64,000 bases of DNA from Acidovorax sp. FHTAMBA. GTDB lineage: Bacteria > Pseudomonadota > Gammaproteobacteria > Burkholderiales > Burkholderiaceae_C. The position numbers and the translations under genes are program-made. Where the stretch lies: assembly GCF_038958875.1 (NCBI RefSeq), contig NZ_CP152407.1:4528501-4592500 (forward strand), written 5' to 3'. Positions 1-8,612 of the stretch are shown one piece after another (the first letter of the stretch is position 1; each line of letters opens with the position of its first letter). Below the pieces are notes generated by a model. That model made no database searches, was not told the origin of the DNA, and saw nothing but the letters and a program-made list of their open reading frames with translations.

Positions 1-34
1 CAATGGCGCGCATGTGCCAGTGCTGGCACAGTGA

Positions 35-1558
35 ATGGCCATGGTGGTCGAGCCTCAATCCCTGCAGAACCTGAGCGCAGAAGAGCTGCGTGAGCTGACC
101 ACACGCCTCATGACGCAGCTGCGCCACCAGAGCGCGTTGCTGGACAAACTCACGCATGAGAACGCGCTTCTGAAGCGCATGAAGTTCGCCGCACAGTCCG
201 AACGCTTCAACCCCGAGCAGAAGAGCCTGCTCGAAGACGAGATCGAGGCCGACCTGGCCGCCGTGGCCACGGAGATCGATGCGCTGCAGGAAGCGCAGGC
301 GCCCGCCAAGGTTGAAGAGAAGAAGGTACCCAAACGCGCACCGCTGCCAGCCAACCTGCCCAGGCGCGAGATCCGCCACGAGCCCGACTCGACCACCTGC
401 GCTTGCGGCTGCCAGATGAAGCGCGTCGGCGAGGACGTGGCCGAGAAGCTGGACTATGTGCCTGGCGTGTTCACGGTGGAGCGCCACATCCGGGGCAAGT
501 GGGCCTGCGCGAAGTGCGAGACGCTCACCCAAGTGCCGGTCGATCCTCACGTCATCGACAAGGGAATCCCCACCACCGGACTGCTGGCGCAGGTGCTGGT
601 GGCCAAGTACGCCGACCACCTGCCGCTGTACCGCCAGGAAGCGATCTTTGGTCGCGCAGGTCTCGCCATCCCACGCTCCACGTTGGCGCAATGGGTGGGC
701 TCCTGTGGCGTGCAGTTGCAGCCGCTGGTGGAAGCGATGAAGGCCGAGCTGCTGCAGCACCGCGTGCTGCATGCAGACGAAACGCCGGTATCCATGCTTA
801 AACCCGGCAACGGCAAGACGCACCGGGCCTACCTTTGGGCCTATGCCACAGGCGTCTTCGAGGCCAGCAAGGTGGTCGTCTACGACTTCTGCGAATCGCG
901 CTCAGGCGAACATGCCCGGCGCTTCCTGGGTGACTGGAGGGGCAGTCTGACTTGTGACGACTTCAGCGGCTACAAGGCCTTGATCGCCAGCGGCGTGACT
1001 GAGGTCGGCTGCCTGGCGCACGCACGGCGCAAGTTCTTTGACCTGCACGCAGCGAACCAGAGCCAGATCGCCGAATTCGCGCTGCAGCAGTTCGCGCAGG
1101 TCTACGAGATCGAGCGTGAGGTCAAAGTGCTCGGCGCCGAACAGCGCCAAGCCATCCGGCAACAGCAAACGAAGCCGCTGCTTGACGCCTTGCACCAGTG
1201 GATGACGCTGCAACGCCAGAAGGTGCCCAAGGGTTCGGCAAGCGCCAAGGCGCTGGACTACAGCCTGCGGCGTTGGGAGGCGTTGACCCGGTTCGTGGGG
1301 GATGGGCAACTGCCCGTGGACAACAACTGGATCGAGAACCAGATTCGGCCGATTGCCATTGGCCGCAACAACTGGCTGTTTGCCGGAAGCCTGCGTGCGG
1401 GCCAGAGGGCGGCGGCCGTCATGGGCCTGATCCAGTCAGCGCGCATGAACGGGCATGACCCCTACGCCTACCTGCGCGATGTTATGGCACGCCTGCCCAT
1501 GCAGCGCGCAAGCCAGATCGGTGAGTTGCTGCCGCACCGCTGGCGCTCCATGACCTGA
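35..1558 (+). CDS. IS66 family transposase (TnpC)
   Basis: DDE transposase of an IS66-type element, 507 aa. A coiled-coil-like N-terminus (residues 15-90) is followed by a Cys-rich zinc-finger region (C122, C124, C126, C158, C161) and a catalytic core. Visible acidic motifs are HADET (D248), CDDFSGY and the late VDNNWIEN. The ATG at 35 directly follows a TGA at 32-34 that ends another frame (last residues PVLAQ), presumably the upstream tnpB gene, so the element began left of the window. Typical IS66 operons are tnpA-tnpB-tnpC with tight spacing, which fits. I could not locate the right inverted repeat; the next gene ends only 40 bases after this stop. Confidence 0.93.
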   Translation: MAMVVEPQSLQNLSAEELRELTTRLMTQLRHQSALLDKLTHENALLKRMKFAAQSERFNPEQKSLLEDEIEADLAAVATEIDALQEAQAPAKVEEKKVPKRAPLPANLPRREIRHEPDSTTCACGCQMKRVGEDVAEKLDYVPGVFTVERHIRGKWACAKCETLTQVPVDPHVIDKGIPTTGLLAQVLVAKYADHLPLYRQEAIFGRAGLAIPRSTLAQWVGSCGVQLQPLVEAMKAELLQHRVLHADETPVSMLKPGNGKTHRAYLWAYATGVFEASKVVVYDFCESRSGEHARRFLGDWRGSLTCDDFSGYKALIASGVTEVGCLAHARRKFFDLHAANQSQIAEFALQQFAQVYEIEREVKVLGAEQRQAIRQQQTKPLLDALHQWMTLQRQKVPKGSASAKALDYSLRRWEALTRFVGDGQLPVDNNWIENQIRPIAIGRNNWLFAGSLRAGQRAAAVMGLIQSARMNGHDPYAYLRDVMARLPMQRASQIGELLPHRWRSMT

Positions 1559-1598
1559 ATCGCGACTTGTGGCCTGTTGGTCGGTTGCCGATGCGTTG

Positions 1599-2549
1599 CT
1601 ACTTAAACAGAAGTCTGGGGATCACCCAGACGTAAGCCACCATGCCAAAGAGCTCCACCAGCGACTGCACGACGATGACCACGGCGGCCACCTCCCAGCC
1701 TGCAGGAAGCAACAAGGCCAAGGGCAGCACCACGAATGAATTGCGGGTGCCCATGCTGAATGCCAGCGTTCGCCCCTGCTCGACGGGTAGGCGCAGTTGC
1801 AATGCAATGCCTTTGGCCAACAAGGCCGCGGCAATCAGGAACAGCACAAACACGGGCACCATCTTCTGCAACTGATCGATTGCCTCCATAACGGTGCCCA
1901 CTTGCGCTCCAGCGATCAGGAGCACCACCAGCGAGAGCAGTGGCACCGGCCACCAGCCCATCGTGTCTCTGAACCTCTCGGCCTTCGGATGCGTTTGGAT
2001 CCAGCGTTCTGCCAGTACCGCTGCGGCCAGTGGCACCAGCACGATCAACACGGCGGGCGCCAGCGTGGCCCAGTTCCATGATCCCAGGCTCTGTGCGTCT
2101 GCCATCAGCCAGAGATAGAGCGGCAGCAGGATCAACTGCAGCACCAGATTCAGCGGCGTGATCGCAATCGCCCTGGGCACATCTCCTTTGCCCAATTGGC
2201 TGAAGGTGATGAACCAGTCGGTGCATGGCACCAGCAGAACCAGCAGCACGCCAAGGCGCACGACAAGATCAAATTCGAACACTTCGACCAGCGCCCACGC
2301 CAGCAAGGGAAGCAACACGAAGTTCCCCAGCATCACGGCTCCTGCGAAGCGCCGGTCGCGCAGGGCATCCCGCACATGCAGCACTGGGACCTGGAAGAAA
2401 GTAGCGAACAGCAGCGCCGCCAGGGTGGGCCACAACAAGGTTTCCATGGCCGGGCCGATACCGGGCCACGCTGTGCCCACCGCCAGGCCCAACCCGATGG
2501 CGATCAGATAGGCCCAGACCTGGTAGCGCTCCAGTGTCAATCGGCTCAT
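1599..2549 (-). CDS. ACR3/bile-acid-symporter-like efflux permease (putative arsenite or related metalloid)
   Basis: Integral inner-membrane protein of 316 aa with about ten hydrophobic segments, resembling the ArsB/ACR3 branch of the bile acid:sodium symporter superfamily. A PCTDWFITF motif in the middle of the protein carries a Cys in the position area where ACR3 proteins keep a functional Cys. The ATG at 2549 overlaps the stop of the upstream MerR gene (ATGA), so translation is probably coupled; a longer reading frame upstream has no family similarity. Substrate is inferred only from family and from the thiol-rich regulator next door; no arsC or arsR lies beside it. Another BASS-type substrate remains possible. 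Confidence 0.75.
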   Translation of the reverse strand: MSRLTLERYQVWAYLIAIGLGLAVGTAWPGIGPAMETLLWPTLAALLFATFFQVPVLHVRDALRDRRFAGAVMLGNFVLLPLLAWALVEVFEFDLVVRLGVLLVLLVPCTDWFITFSQLGKGDVPRAIAITPLNLVLQLILLPLYLWLMADAQSLGSWNWATLAPAVLIVLVPLAAAVLAERWIQTHPKAERFRDTMGWWPVPLLSLVVLLIAGAQVGTVMEAIDQLQKMVPVFVLFLIAAALLAKGIALQLRLPVEQGRTLAFSMGTRNSFVVLPLALLLPAGWEVAAVVIVVQSLVELFGMVAYVWVIPRLLFK

Positions 2550-3025
2550 GAGCAGCAGCCCGAAGAATCGGTCGCAGCAGGCACGCTCTGGCGAAGGTCG
2601 GTGAGGATGTTGCAGTTGGGCGCAGGTCCACCCGCACAGCCTGCGCTGCAAGCGCGCACATAGCTCGACAGGCTCCGATCCAGACGACGCAACTCAGCCA
2701 TCTTGGCTCGCACTGCGGTCAGGTGCGTCTGAGCGATGGCGCGGGCCTCCACACAGTCTCGCTCGCCGTTGGTGGAAAGCGCGACCAACTCACGGGTCTC
2801 ATCGATTGAGAAGCCCAGGTCACGGCAGTGCCGGATGAGGACCAGCACGTCCAGGACCGATTCCGGATAGACACGGTGACCGCTCTCGCGGCGCAGGGCT
2901 GGAGGTATCAAGCCCACTTCTTCGTAGTACCGGAGGGCAGATACGGCAAACCCGACGCGCTTGGCCAGCGCACCGATGGTGAGCAACTCGGCCGGTGGTT
3001 CTGTTGCGGTTGAAAGTTTCTTCAT
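2546..3025 (-). CDS. MerR family metal/metalloid-responsive regulator
   Basis: 159-aa activator of the MerR family. The N-terminal winged helix has the signature IGALAKRVGFAVSALRYYEE (residues 17-36), followed by a dimerisation helix and a Cys-rich effector end: C91, C126, C130 and C138, close to the spacing of MerR and ZntR metal ligands, plus C157-C158. It is co-transcribed with the ACR3-like permease (4-nt overlap) and divergent from the small Cys-rich membrane protein, with a dyad in a 19-bp promoter spacer between them. The ligand is not decidable from sequence; Hg, Cd/Pb/Zn or As(III) are all plausible for this Cys pattern. Confidence 0.85.
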   Translation of the reverse strand: MKKLSTATEPPAELLTIGALAKRVGFAVSALRYYEEVGLIPPALRRESGHRVYPESVLDVLVLIRHCRDLGFSIDETRELVALSTNGERDCVEARAIAQTHLTAVRAKMAELRRLDRSLSSYVRACSAGCAGGPAPNCNILTDLRQSVPAATDSSGCCS

Positions 3026-3033
3026 GGGAGCCC

Positions 3034-3064
3034 TTGCATCTCAAGTAACTTGAGATCCTACAGT
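3034..3064 (+). promoter_or_regulatory. MerR-type promoter with perfect dyad in a 19-bp spacer
   Basis: Perfect inverted repeat ATCTCAAGT-A-ACTTGAGAT at 3038-3056. It sits between a -35-like TTGCAT (3034-3039) and a -10-like TACAGT (3059-3064) separated by 19 bp, the over-long spacer characteristic of promoters that MerR proteins activate by untwisting DNA. Orientation points to the gene at 3109; the regulator gene starts 9 bp to the left on the other strand and is probably autoregulated from the same site. Confidence 0.75.
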
Positions 3065-3108
3065 GGGTTCACGGGAATCAACCCGCATGAATCAACTGGA
3101 GAAGACGC

Positions 3109-3417
3109 GTGAAGAAACCTCTACTGGCAACGCTGGGTTTGGCGGGTGCCTGCGTGGCCTGCTGCACCATTCCATTGGCGATCCCGTTGTTCGGGGGCGC
3201 GGCAGCGCTTGGGCTGACCTCATGGCTGGGCGTGAACTCAAAGGTCGGAATGGAGTTGCTGGTCCTGATGGCGATCGTGTCCATCGCAGGACTGGCGTGG
3301 GGCGTGGTGGTCTGGTCGCGCCGTAGACGTGCGAACGCCTGTGGCACAGAACCATCAAGCGGGAGTTCATGTGCCGTGGGACCAGATGCCAAGGGGTGCG
3401 GCTGCGCTCCTCGCTAG
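3109..3417 (+). CDS. Small Cys-rich membrane protein (MerT/MerF-like, putative metal transport)
   Basis: 102-aa protein with two predicted membrane segments (about residues 5-37 and 47-69). The first contains C15 and the vicinal pair C18-C19, as in MerT/MerF mercury importers, and the cytoplasmic tail carries C78, C88, C97 and C99. The GTG start is preceded by GGAG at suitable spacing. It lies directly downstream of the MerR-type promoter and so is the probable main target. Family membership is by architecture only; I recognise no exact named family. The Cys tail suggests hand-over of a soft metal or metalloid between the membrane and a thiol ligand. Confidence 0.7.
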   Translation: MKKPLLATLGLAGACVACCTIPLAIPLFGGAAALGLTSWLGVNSKVGMELLVLMAIVSIAGLAWGVVVWSRRRRANACGTEPSSGSSCAVGPDAKGCGCAPR

Positions 3418-3597
3418 GAGACTATGACCGCGAGATGGCCGCATGGACCTGGGATCACCAGACGCGTACGGCGCACGAAAACCTTTGAAGACGGATTTCG
3501 GTGCGATCGGTTGTGGCGGCTTGGTGACTTCGCCGAGCAAAATGCCGTGGGCTTCAGACTTTCCTTCGAAGTAGCTCAACAGTTCCTTGCGCGCTAA

Positions 3598-4747
3598 GGC
3601 AATGCTGATCAAGTAGCGTCAACTCCATTGCACAGCCATTTGAATGCCAAATGGCCCGCAAAGATGCCGGACTTTGCCCCACAGGGCCTGTTTCGGGAGC
3701 CTTTGAGCCCCCTTCAGACCCTTACGGGCGCACCTGTCCCTGCAGGCGCCCTCGGGCAAGGTAGATGTTGGCCAGCGCCAAGGCCGTGAACGCGCGCGTG
3801 GCGTTCTTTTGCAGCCCGCGATAGCGCACCTTGCCAAAGCCCCACAGCCGCTTGACCACCCCGAATAGATGCTCTACGCGAGCGCGGATGCGGGACTTGT
3901 TGCGGTTCTTGGACCGCTGCGTCTGGTCGACCACCCCGCACCTGCGTGTGCGCTGGTTGGTGAAGTCTTTGGCTTGGGGCGCCTTGCCCCGGATCAGAGC
4001 CTTCTGGCTGGCGTAGGCCGAGTCGCCGTACACGCGCTGCTCGTTGCCATGCAGCAGATCGGGCAGCGGGTGTTTGTCATGCACGTTGGCCGCCGTCACC
4101 ACGGCGCTGTGCGCCAGCCCGCTTTGGCTGTCCACGCCAATGTGCAGCTTCATGCCGAAATACCATTGCTGGCCTTTGCGGGTCTGGTGCATGTCGGGGT
4201 CGCGCGCCTTGTCGGCGTTCTTGGTAGAACTGGGCGCGGCGATGATGGTGGCATCCACGATGGTGCCGGTGTTGACCTTGAAGCCGCGCTCTTGCAGTTG
4301 CTGGCCTACCTGGGCAAACAGGGCTTCACCCAGTTTGTGCTCATTGAGCAGCTTGCGAAACTTCAGCAGCGTGGTGGCATCGGGCACGCGCTCGCGGCCC
4401 AGGTCAATGCCCACAAAGCGGCGCAGGCTGGCACTGTCGTACAGGGCCTCTTCGCACGCCAGATCGGCCAGGTTGAACCAGTGCTGCAGGAAGTGGATGC
4501 GCAGCATGCGCTCAAGGCCAATGGGCGGGCGGCCGTTGCCTGCTTTGGGGTAGTGCGGCTCTACCACCTGGCGCAGAGCGGCCCATGGCACTATTGTCTC
4601 CATGGTCCGCAAGAACTCTTCGCGTCGGGTGGGTTTGCGCGAATGCTCGAATCCGTTGTCTTGATCTGCGGCCATTGCCAAGGTCTGCTGCTTCATCTGC
4701 GGATAACGTTTGACCCCTCTCAATGGTGGACCTTAATCAGCGTTGCC
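3598..4747. mobile_element. IS5-family insertion sequence, complete, with CTAA target duplication
   Basis: 1150-bp element. The left end reads GGCAATGCTGATCAAG and the right end, reverse complemented, GGCAACGCTGATTAAG (two mismatches in 16). Both ends are flanked by CTAA (3594-3597 and 4748-4751), matching the YTAR target duplication of the IS5 subgroup. It carries a single transposase gene on the minus strand and interrupts an ASCH-domain gene. Confidence 0.88.
3722..4696 (-). CDS. IS5 family transposase
   Basis: 324-aa DDE transposase. An N-terminal IS5 domain (about residues 20-120, with GRPPIGLERMLRIHFLQHWF) precedes the catalytic region containing VNTGTIVDATIIAAPSSTKN (first Asp), VYGDSAYAS (second Asp) and RARVEHLFGVVKR (Glu). 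The ATG at 4696 is chosen; a TTG nine codons upstream is an alternative. Length and motifs match intact IS5 transposases, so the element is probably active or recently so, in line with its clean target duplication. Confidence 0.93.
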   Translation of the reverse strand: MKQQTLAMAADQDNGFEHSRKPTRREEFLRTMETIVPWAALRQVVEPHYPKAGNGRPPIGLERMLRIHFLQHWFNLADLACEEALYDSASLRRFVGIDLGRERVPDATTLLKFRKLLNEHKLGEALFAQVGQQLQERGFKVNTGTIVDATIIAAPSSTKNADKARDPDMHQTRKGQQWYFGMKLHIGVDSQSGLAHSAVVTAANVHDKHPLPDLLHGNEQRVYGDSAYASQKALIRGKAPQAKDFTNQRTRRCGVVDQTQRSKNRNKSRIRARVEHLFGVVKRLWGFGKVRYRGLQKNATRAFTALALANIYLARGRLQGQVRP

Positions 4748-4971
4748 CTAAGCCTGGCCCTCGGCTGGCGCACGCGGCCCAAACTTTTGCCGGAGAACCT
4801 ATGACCGTGCCATCGACGTCGACAAGGCCGACGAGTCGCTGTATCGGTGAGCTTGAATAGATCAACAATAGTCCAACGGGCTGCTTGGCCCAGGACCGGC
4901 GGAACTCCACGCGCTTGGTGCCTGCCATGATCTGGTCGGCGAATCGGGACTTAACCGACAACAAGACCGCC

Positions 4972-5406
4972 TTAGCGCCCTGCGGCTCTAAGCACTGTAA
5001 AAAACGCGACATCGGAAATTTTGGTTATTGATTGAATGTTGCCAGTGACTACGCCGTCATCCTGGAGACGTTGAAAGGACACAGGGTTCGGCAGATGCTC
5101 GACGAGCCGGAAGAGAACGACCTTGGTGGGCTCCACGGCCATCTCTTCGATTTGCTTGATGCTGTACACAGTCCGCCGACGCACAAGGCTCGCAATTTTC
5201 GCTGCATCGTCGAGGACCTCGAATCGTTCGACCACGCCGAGAGATGTCACGCACTGTTCGTCACCGGATCTATAGAAAAGCAGCAGGTCCCCGGCGCGAA
5301 TTTCCTTGGTCGCCGCGTGGCACAGGTAGGCCAGCTTGATCGCGTTGCCTATGTGGGACTTCGAGACTTCGACAATGGGCTTCTTCCTTGCGTGGATATC
5401 AACCAT
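4972..5406 (-). pseudogene. C-terminal fragment of a gene partnered with the ASCH gene
   Basis: 144-aa open frame that reads like the C-terminal part of a longer protein; a stop codon lies nine codons upstream of the first ATG and no good ribosome site precedes it. Visible segments include HIGNAIKLAYLCHAATKEIR, LLLFYRSGDEQC and SLVRRRTVYSIKQIEEMAVE. Proteins with this tail are, as I recall, GNAT-type or related predicted proteins encoded directly upstream of an ASCH gene. Here it overlaps the ASCH start by 41 bases, consistent with a former operon. Function not assigned; the 5' end is missing. Confidence 0.5.
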
Positions 5407-5537
5407 CGGCCTCTTCGCGGTGCTGTCGCACTACAGCTTCAAGGCGCTGCTTCGCCTGAAACGGCCCCGCGGGCGGCCTGGTCCATCCAGGACATAGAAG
5501 TGAAGGGTCCCTGGCGCTGGGTTGAGGCTGCGGAACA

Positions 5538-6116
5538 CTATCGGGTGAGGGGTATGCGCCGCAGCCAGCCGGTCACACGGTCAAGCGTTCGTCGCTCCTG
5601 ATCAGCCTCCATCGACAACCCAGCGTCGTACAACCGAGCCCGAGGCGCATGCGCGGCGAGTACCTCAAGGCTGCTGCCCAGGCCATAGCCTCCATGGGTG
5701 ATAAAGGGAATCAGTGTCTTGCCCGCCAGGTCATGGTTGGAAAGAAAGGACCGGATGACGGGCGGGGCGGTTTGGCCCCAGATCGGAAACCCCAGGAACA
5801 CGGTCGCATAGTCGGCCATGTCCATCACCCTGGCCTGCAGCACCGGCTCGAAGGCGCTGTCGCGCTCGCGCCTTGCCTGCGCGACAGTTTCTTCGTAGTC
5901 TTCAGGATAGGGCACGGCCGGCTGGATCTCGAACAGGGTGGCGCCTCGCGCACGCAAGATCTGGCGGGCCAGCACGCGCGTGTTGCCGGTGCGCGAGAAG
6001 TAGGCCACAAGCGTCTTGCCCGTGCCGCTTGGCGAGGCCAGAGTGCTGGCGCTCAGTGGCAGCAACAGGGAAGCCAGCAGGACATCCCTGCGAGAAGGTG
6101 ATTTCAGCGTCGCCAT
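5538..6116 (-). CDS. Exported flavodoxin-like protein
   Basis: 192-aa flavodoxin-fold protein preceded by a Tat-type signal (SRRDVLLASLLLPLSAS, residues about 8-24). The FMN phosphate loop is visible as YFSRTGNTR near residue 40, and WGQTAPPVIRSFL belongs to the FMN-binding 'flavodoxin_4' style domain. The ATG at 6116 has AGGAG at good spacing; a longer frame upstream lacks one. Divergent from the LysR gene at 6237. A Tat signal suggests folding with FMN before export. Its redox partner may be the exported aldo/keto reductase or cupin gene set across the promoter region, but this is inference. Confidence 0.82.
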   Translation of the reverse strand: MATLKSPSRRDVLLASLLLPLSASTLASPSGTGKTLVAYFSRTGNTRVLARQILRARGATLFEIQPAVPYPEDYEETVAQARRERDSAFEPVLQARVMDMADYATVFLGFPIWGQTAPPVIRSFLSNHDLAGKTLIPFITHGGYGLGSSLEVLAAHAPRARLYDAGLSMEADQERRTLDRVTGWLRRIPLTR

Positions 6117-6167
6117 GGTGTGCTCCTGTCTTCCGGTGTTCAGCGGGTATTTCTTTGACACCTTCCC

Positions 6168-6191
6168 AATGTAGCGACGAGAAACTACATT
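6168..6191. promoter_or_regulatory. Candidate LysR operator between flavodoxin and lysR
   Basis: Perfect 7-bp inverted repeat AATGTAG / CTACATT with a 10-base spacer, in the 120-bp divergent region. Size and position fit a LysR-type T-N11-A binding site that would control the flavodoxin gene and regulator. Confidence 0.5.
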
Positions 6192-6236
6192 GATAAGCTC
6201 AAACAATCGACATACGAACTTGAGCTGGATTCAAAA

Positions 6237-7181
6237 ATGCCCAGAGACGGCTACACCGACTTGCTCGCTTTCATTCGCGTGGCGCGCGAGGGCAGCTTCA
6301 CTCGCGCCGCCGCGCAGATGGGCGTTTCTCCGTCCGCACTGAGCCATTCGGTGCGGGCGCTGGAGGCGCGCATGGATGTGCGATTGCTCACCCGCACCAC
6401 GCGCAGCGTCTCGGTGACCGAGGCAGGTGCGCGTTTGTATGAGAGCACGGCACAACGCTTTGAGGAGATCGACGCGGAGTTGCTGGCCACGGCCGAGCAG
6501 CGCAAGAAACCGTCGGGCACGGTGCGCATCACGACCGCAGAGCACGCGGCCAACACCATCCTCTGGCCCAAGCTCTCAAGAATCCTGCCCGATCACCCGG
6601 ACATCACGGTGGAAGTCACCGTGGACTACACCCGATCGGACATCGTGTCGGATCGCTATGACGCTGGTGTGCGTCTGGGCGACGAACTGGCCAAGGACAT
6701 GATCGCCGTGCGCATCGGTCCGGACATGCGCATCGCGGTCGTCGGTTCACCGGCCTACTTCGCGCACAGGTCAAAGCCCAAGTCTCCCCATGACCTGGCC
6801 GAGCACAACTGCATCAACCTGCGCCTGCCAACGCACGGCGGGTTGTTGGTCTGGGACTTCCGCAAGGGCAAGCGCGAACTCAAGGTGCGCGTGACCGGGC
6901 AGTGGATCTACAACAGTATCTCGCCCATCGTACGCGCCGCGCTTGCTGGGCAGGGCCTGGGCTTCCTGCCGGACGATGCGGTGGACGAACACATTGCCGA
7001 AGGTCGACTGGTGCGTGTGCTCGACGACTGGTGCCAACCCTACACCGGCTATCACCTGTACTACCCGAGCCGCCGGCAATCGTCCGGTGCGCTGGCGGTC
7101 ATCGTGGACGCTTTGCGGCACAGGGAGCCCTTGCGAAAAACAGGCAAGGCCGCCTCGTTGCAGCGCCGACCTGCTGGTTAG
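6237..7181 (+). CDS. LysR family transcriptional regulator (YafC-like)
   Basis: 314-aa LysR regulator. The winged helix-turn-helix occupies residues 1-65 (FIRVAREGSFTRAAAQMGVS, SALSHSVRALE) and is followed by a periplasmic-binding-like effector domain of the type seen in CrgA/YafC proteins. It is transcribed away from the flavodoxin gene, with a dyad between them, and precedes the exported redox gene set, which it probably regulates. The inducer is unknown; oxidised or electrophilic small molecules would be a reasonable guess from the target genes. Confidence 0.9.
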   Translation: MPRDGYTDLLAFIRVAREGSFTRAAAQMGVSPSALSHSVRALEARMDVRLLTRTTRSVSVTEAGARLYESTAQRFEEIDAELLATAEQRKKPSGTVRITTAEHAANTILWPKLSRILPDHPDITVEVTVDYTRSDIVSDRYDAGVRLGDELAKDMIAVRIGPDMRIAVVGSPAYFAHRSKPKSPHDLAEHNCINLRLPTHGGLLVWDFRKGKRELKVRVTGQWIYNSISPIVRAALAGQGLGFLPDDAVDEHIAEGRLVRVLDDWCQPYTGYHLYYPSRRQSSGALAVIVDALRHREPLRKTGKAASLQRRPAG

Positions 7182-7358
7182 ATCAAGGCCTTGCTGCGAT
7201 TGGTGCATTGCTGAATTACGCTCACAACCGCATGCGGATTCAGATACTTACTCAAAGCAGTCTCCTTCTCTACGATTGCCTTCATCGAGATTGAGGGCGC
7301 TGACCCACCGCAGATTCTTGCGGCACATGCGCCCGTCTCGTGAAATGGAAGGAATCCC

Positions 7359-7829
7359 ATGAGACAGAACCTCATCGCGGCGGGCGCGTCGATCCTGATG
7401 ATGGGCGCATCGTCCGCACACGCCCAGGGCATTCAGATCACCCCTGCGGGCAGCACGCCCACCAGACTGGGTGCGGCACAGAATTTCAACGGCCATGTCG
7501 CTGTGGATATGAAAGCCGCGGGCGAGAGTGGAAAGCACGGCAGCGTGGGCATGGTCGATTTTGCGCCAGGCGCTCGCACGGCATGGCACACGCATCCGGT
7601 CGGTCAGTTGCTCATCGTCACTGAGGGCGTGGGCTGGGTGCAGGAAGAAGGCCAGCCCCGACGCGAGATCAAGGCGGGCGACGTGGTCTGGATCGAGGCC
7701 GGCGTCAAACACTGGCACGGCGCGGCACAAGGCAACGGCATGCGCCACCTGGCCATCGCCTATGTGAAAGACGGCAAGAGCGCAGACTGGAAGGAGCTGG
7801 TCAGTGATGAGCAATACAACGCCCGCTAA
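7359..7829 (+). CDS. Secreted cupin-domain protein
   Basis: 156 aa with a Sec signal peptide (residues 1-23, cleavage after AHA). One cupin barrel carries the metal-binding motifs AWHTHPVGQ (about residues 73-81) and VKHWHGAA near residue 120. This is the small single-cupin family often encoded next to carboxymuconolactone decarboxylase-like genes. Its 3' end overlaps the next gene by 23 bases. Substrate unknown. The promoter may lie in the 177 bp between lysR and this gene. Confidence 0.85.
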   Translation: MRQNLIAAGASILMMGASSAHAQGIQITPAGSTPTRLGAAQNFNGHVAVDMKAAGESGKHGSVGMVDFAPGARTAWHTHPVGQLLIVTEGVGWVQEEGQPRREIKAGDVVWIEAGVKHWHGAAQGNGMRHLAIAYVKDGKSADWKELVSDEQYNAR

Positions 7830-8610
7830 GCGACGAGCCGCACCCGCGCTTGCAATTCCATTTGCGCTCGCGCTCGCGCTGGGCATGACCGCGATGTCCG
7901 GACCGGCCACCGCACAGACCTCAACGGCTCAGGAGCCGCAAGCCATGACAAACAGCCAGCCCAACTCGGACACCCTGTCCGCCAGGCAGCAGGCCATCCC
8001 CCTGATCGCCGCCTTCATGGCCGCGAGCGACATGCCCCGGCTCAACGCGGCCTTGCACCAGGGCCTGGACGCTGGCCTCACCATCAGCGAAGCCAGGGAG
8101 GTGCTGGTGCAGCTCTACGCCTACGCCGGCTTCCCCAAGAGCCTGAACGCGCTGAGTGAGCTGCTGAAGGTGGTGGAGGCGCGCAAGCAGCGCGGCATCC
8201 AGGACGCACCAGGTCGCGAACCCAGGCGCGCCATACCCACAGGGGACGCTTTGCTCGAAGCCGGTACGGCCAACCAGACCAAGATTTCTGGCGCGCCCGT
8301 CAAAGGCCCGGTGTTCGACTTTGCCCCGGTCATCAACCAGTTCCTGCAAGCCCACCTGTTCGGCGACATCTTCGAGCGCGACAACCTGGACTGGCAGAGC
8401 AGAGAGCTGGCCACGGTGGGCGCGCTGGCTGCGATGCCGGGCGTGGAAGCCCAGTTGCGCTCACACATGCGCGCCAGCATGCGGGTGGGCCTCACCGCCG
8501 CGCAGTTGCGCCAGTTGGCCCAGGTGCTGGCCGAGCGAGGCGATGCACAGGCCGCCAAGCGGGCCGAAGAAGCGTTGAAGCAAGCACTGGCTGCCGCATC
8601 AGGAGGCTGA
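7807..8610 (+). CDS. Exported carboxymuconolactone decarboxylase (AhpD-like) family protein
   Basis: 267 aa. An N-terminal signal (about residues 1-37, ending ATA) is followed by two CMD-like repeats: residues 50-115 with QQAIPLIAAFMAASDMPRLN, and residues 185-255 with ELATVGALAAMPGVEAQLRS. The two-repeat layout is larger than single-domain AhpD (about 175 aa). No CxxC redox motif is visible, so a peroxidase-reductase role like AhpD is doubtful; a decarboxylase or lactone-related role also lacks direct evidence. ATG at 7807 chosen (GTG at 7804 is adjacent). Translationally coupled to the cupin gene. Confidence 0.82.
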   Translation: MSNTTPAKRRAAPALAIPFALALALGMTAMSGPATAQTSTAQEPQAMTNSQPNSDTLSARQQAIPLIAAFMAASDMPRLNAALHQGLDAGLTISEAREVLVQLYAYAGFPKSLNALSELLKVVEARKQRGIQDAPGREPRRAIPTGDALLEAGTANQTKISGAPVKGPVFDFAPVINQFLQAHLFGDIFERDNLDWQSRELATVGALAAMPGVEAQLRSHMRASMRVGLTAAQLRQLAQVLAERGDAQAAKRAEEALKQALAAASGG

Positions 8611-8612
8611 AC

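Larger units (their letters stand above)
3367..5012 (-). pseudogene. ASCH (PUA-like) domain gene split by an IS5-family insertion
   Basis: The 5' half (5012 to 4748) encodes residues typical of ASCH proteins, including KAVLLSVKSRFADQIMAGTK and VEFRR. The 3' half lies on the other side of the insertion (3597 downwards) and encodes ARKELLSYFEGKSEAHGILL and GEVTKPPQPIAPKSVF. Removing 3598-4747 plus one CTAA copy joins the halves in frame (…GPGL-ARKELL…). ASCH domains are RNA-binding-like folds found in predicted regulators. The C-terminus also looks altered: after FRAP (near 3470) it departs from what I expect of the family and runs to a stop at 3367, overlapping the small membrane gene. Confidence 0.7.

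Noticed and set aside
4972..5406. Active toxin-antitoxin or defence pair formed with the ASCH gene
   Set aside because: The partner lacks its 5' end and the ASCH gene is split by an IS, so no functional system is present here, and I have no direct evidence for a toxin.
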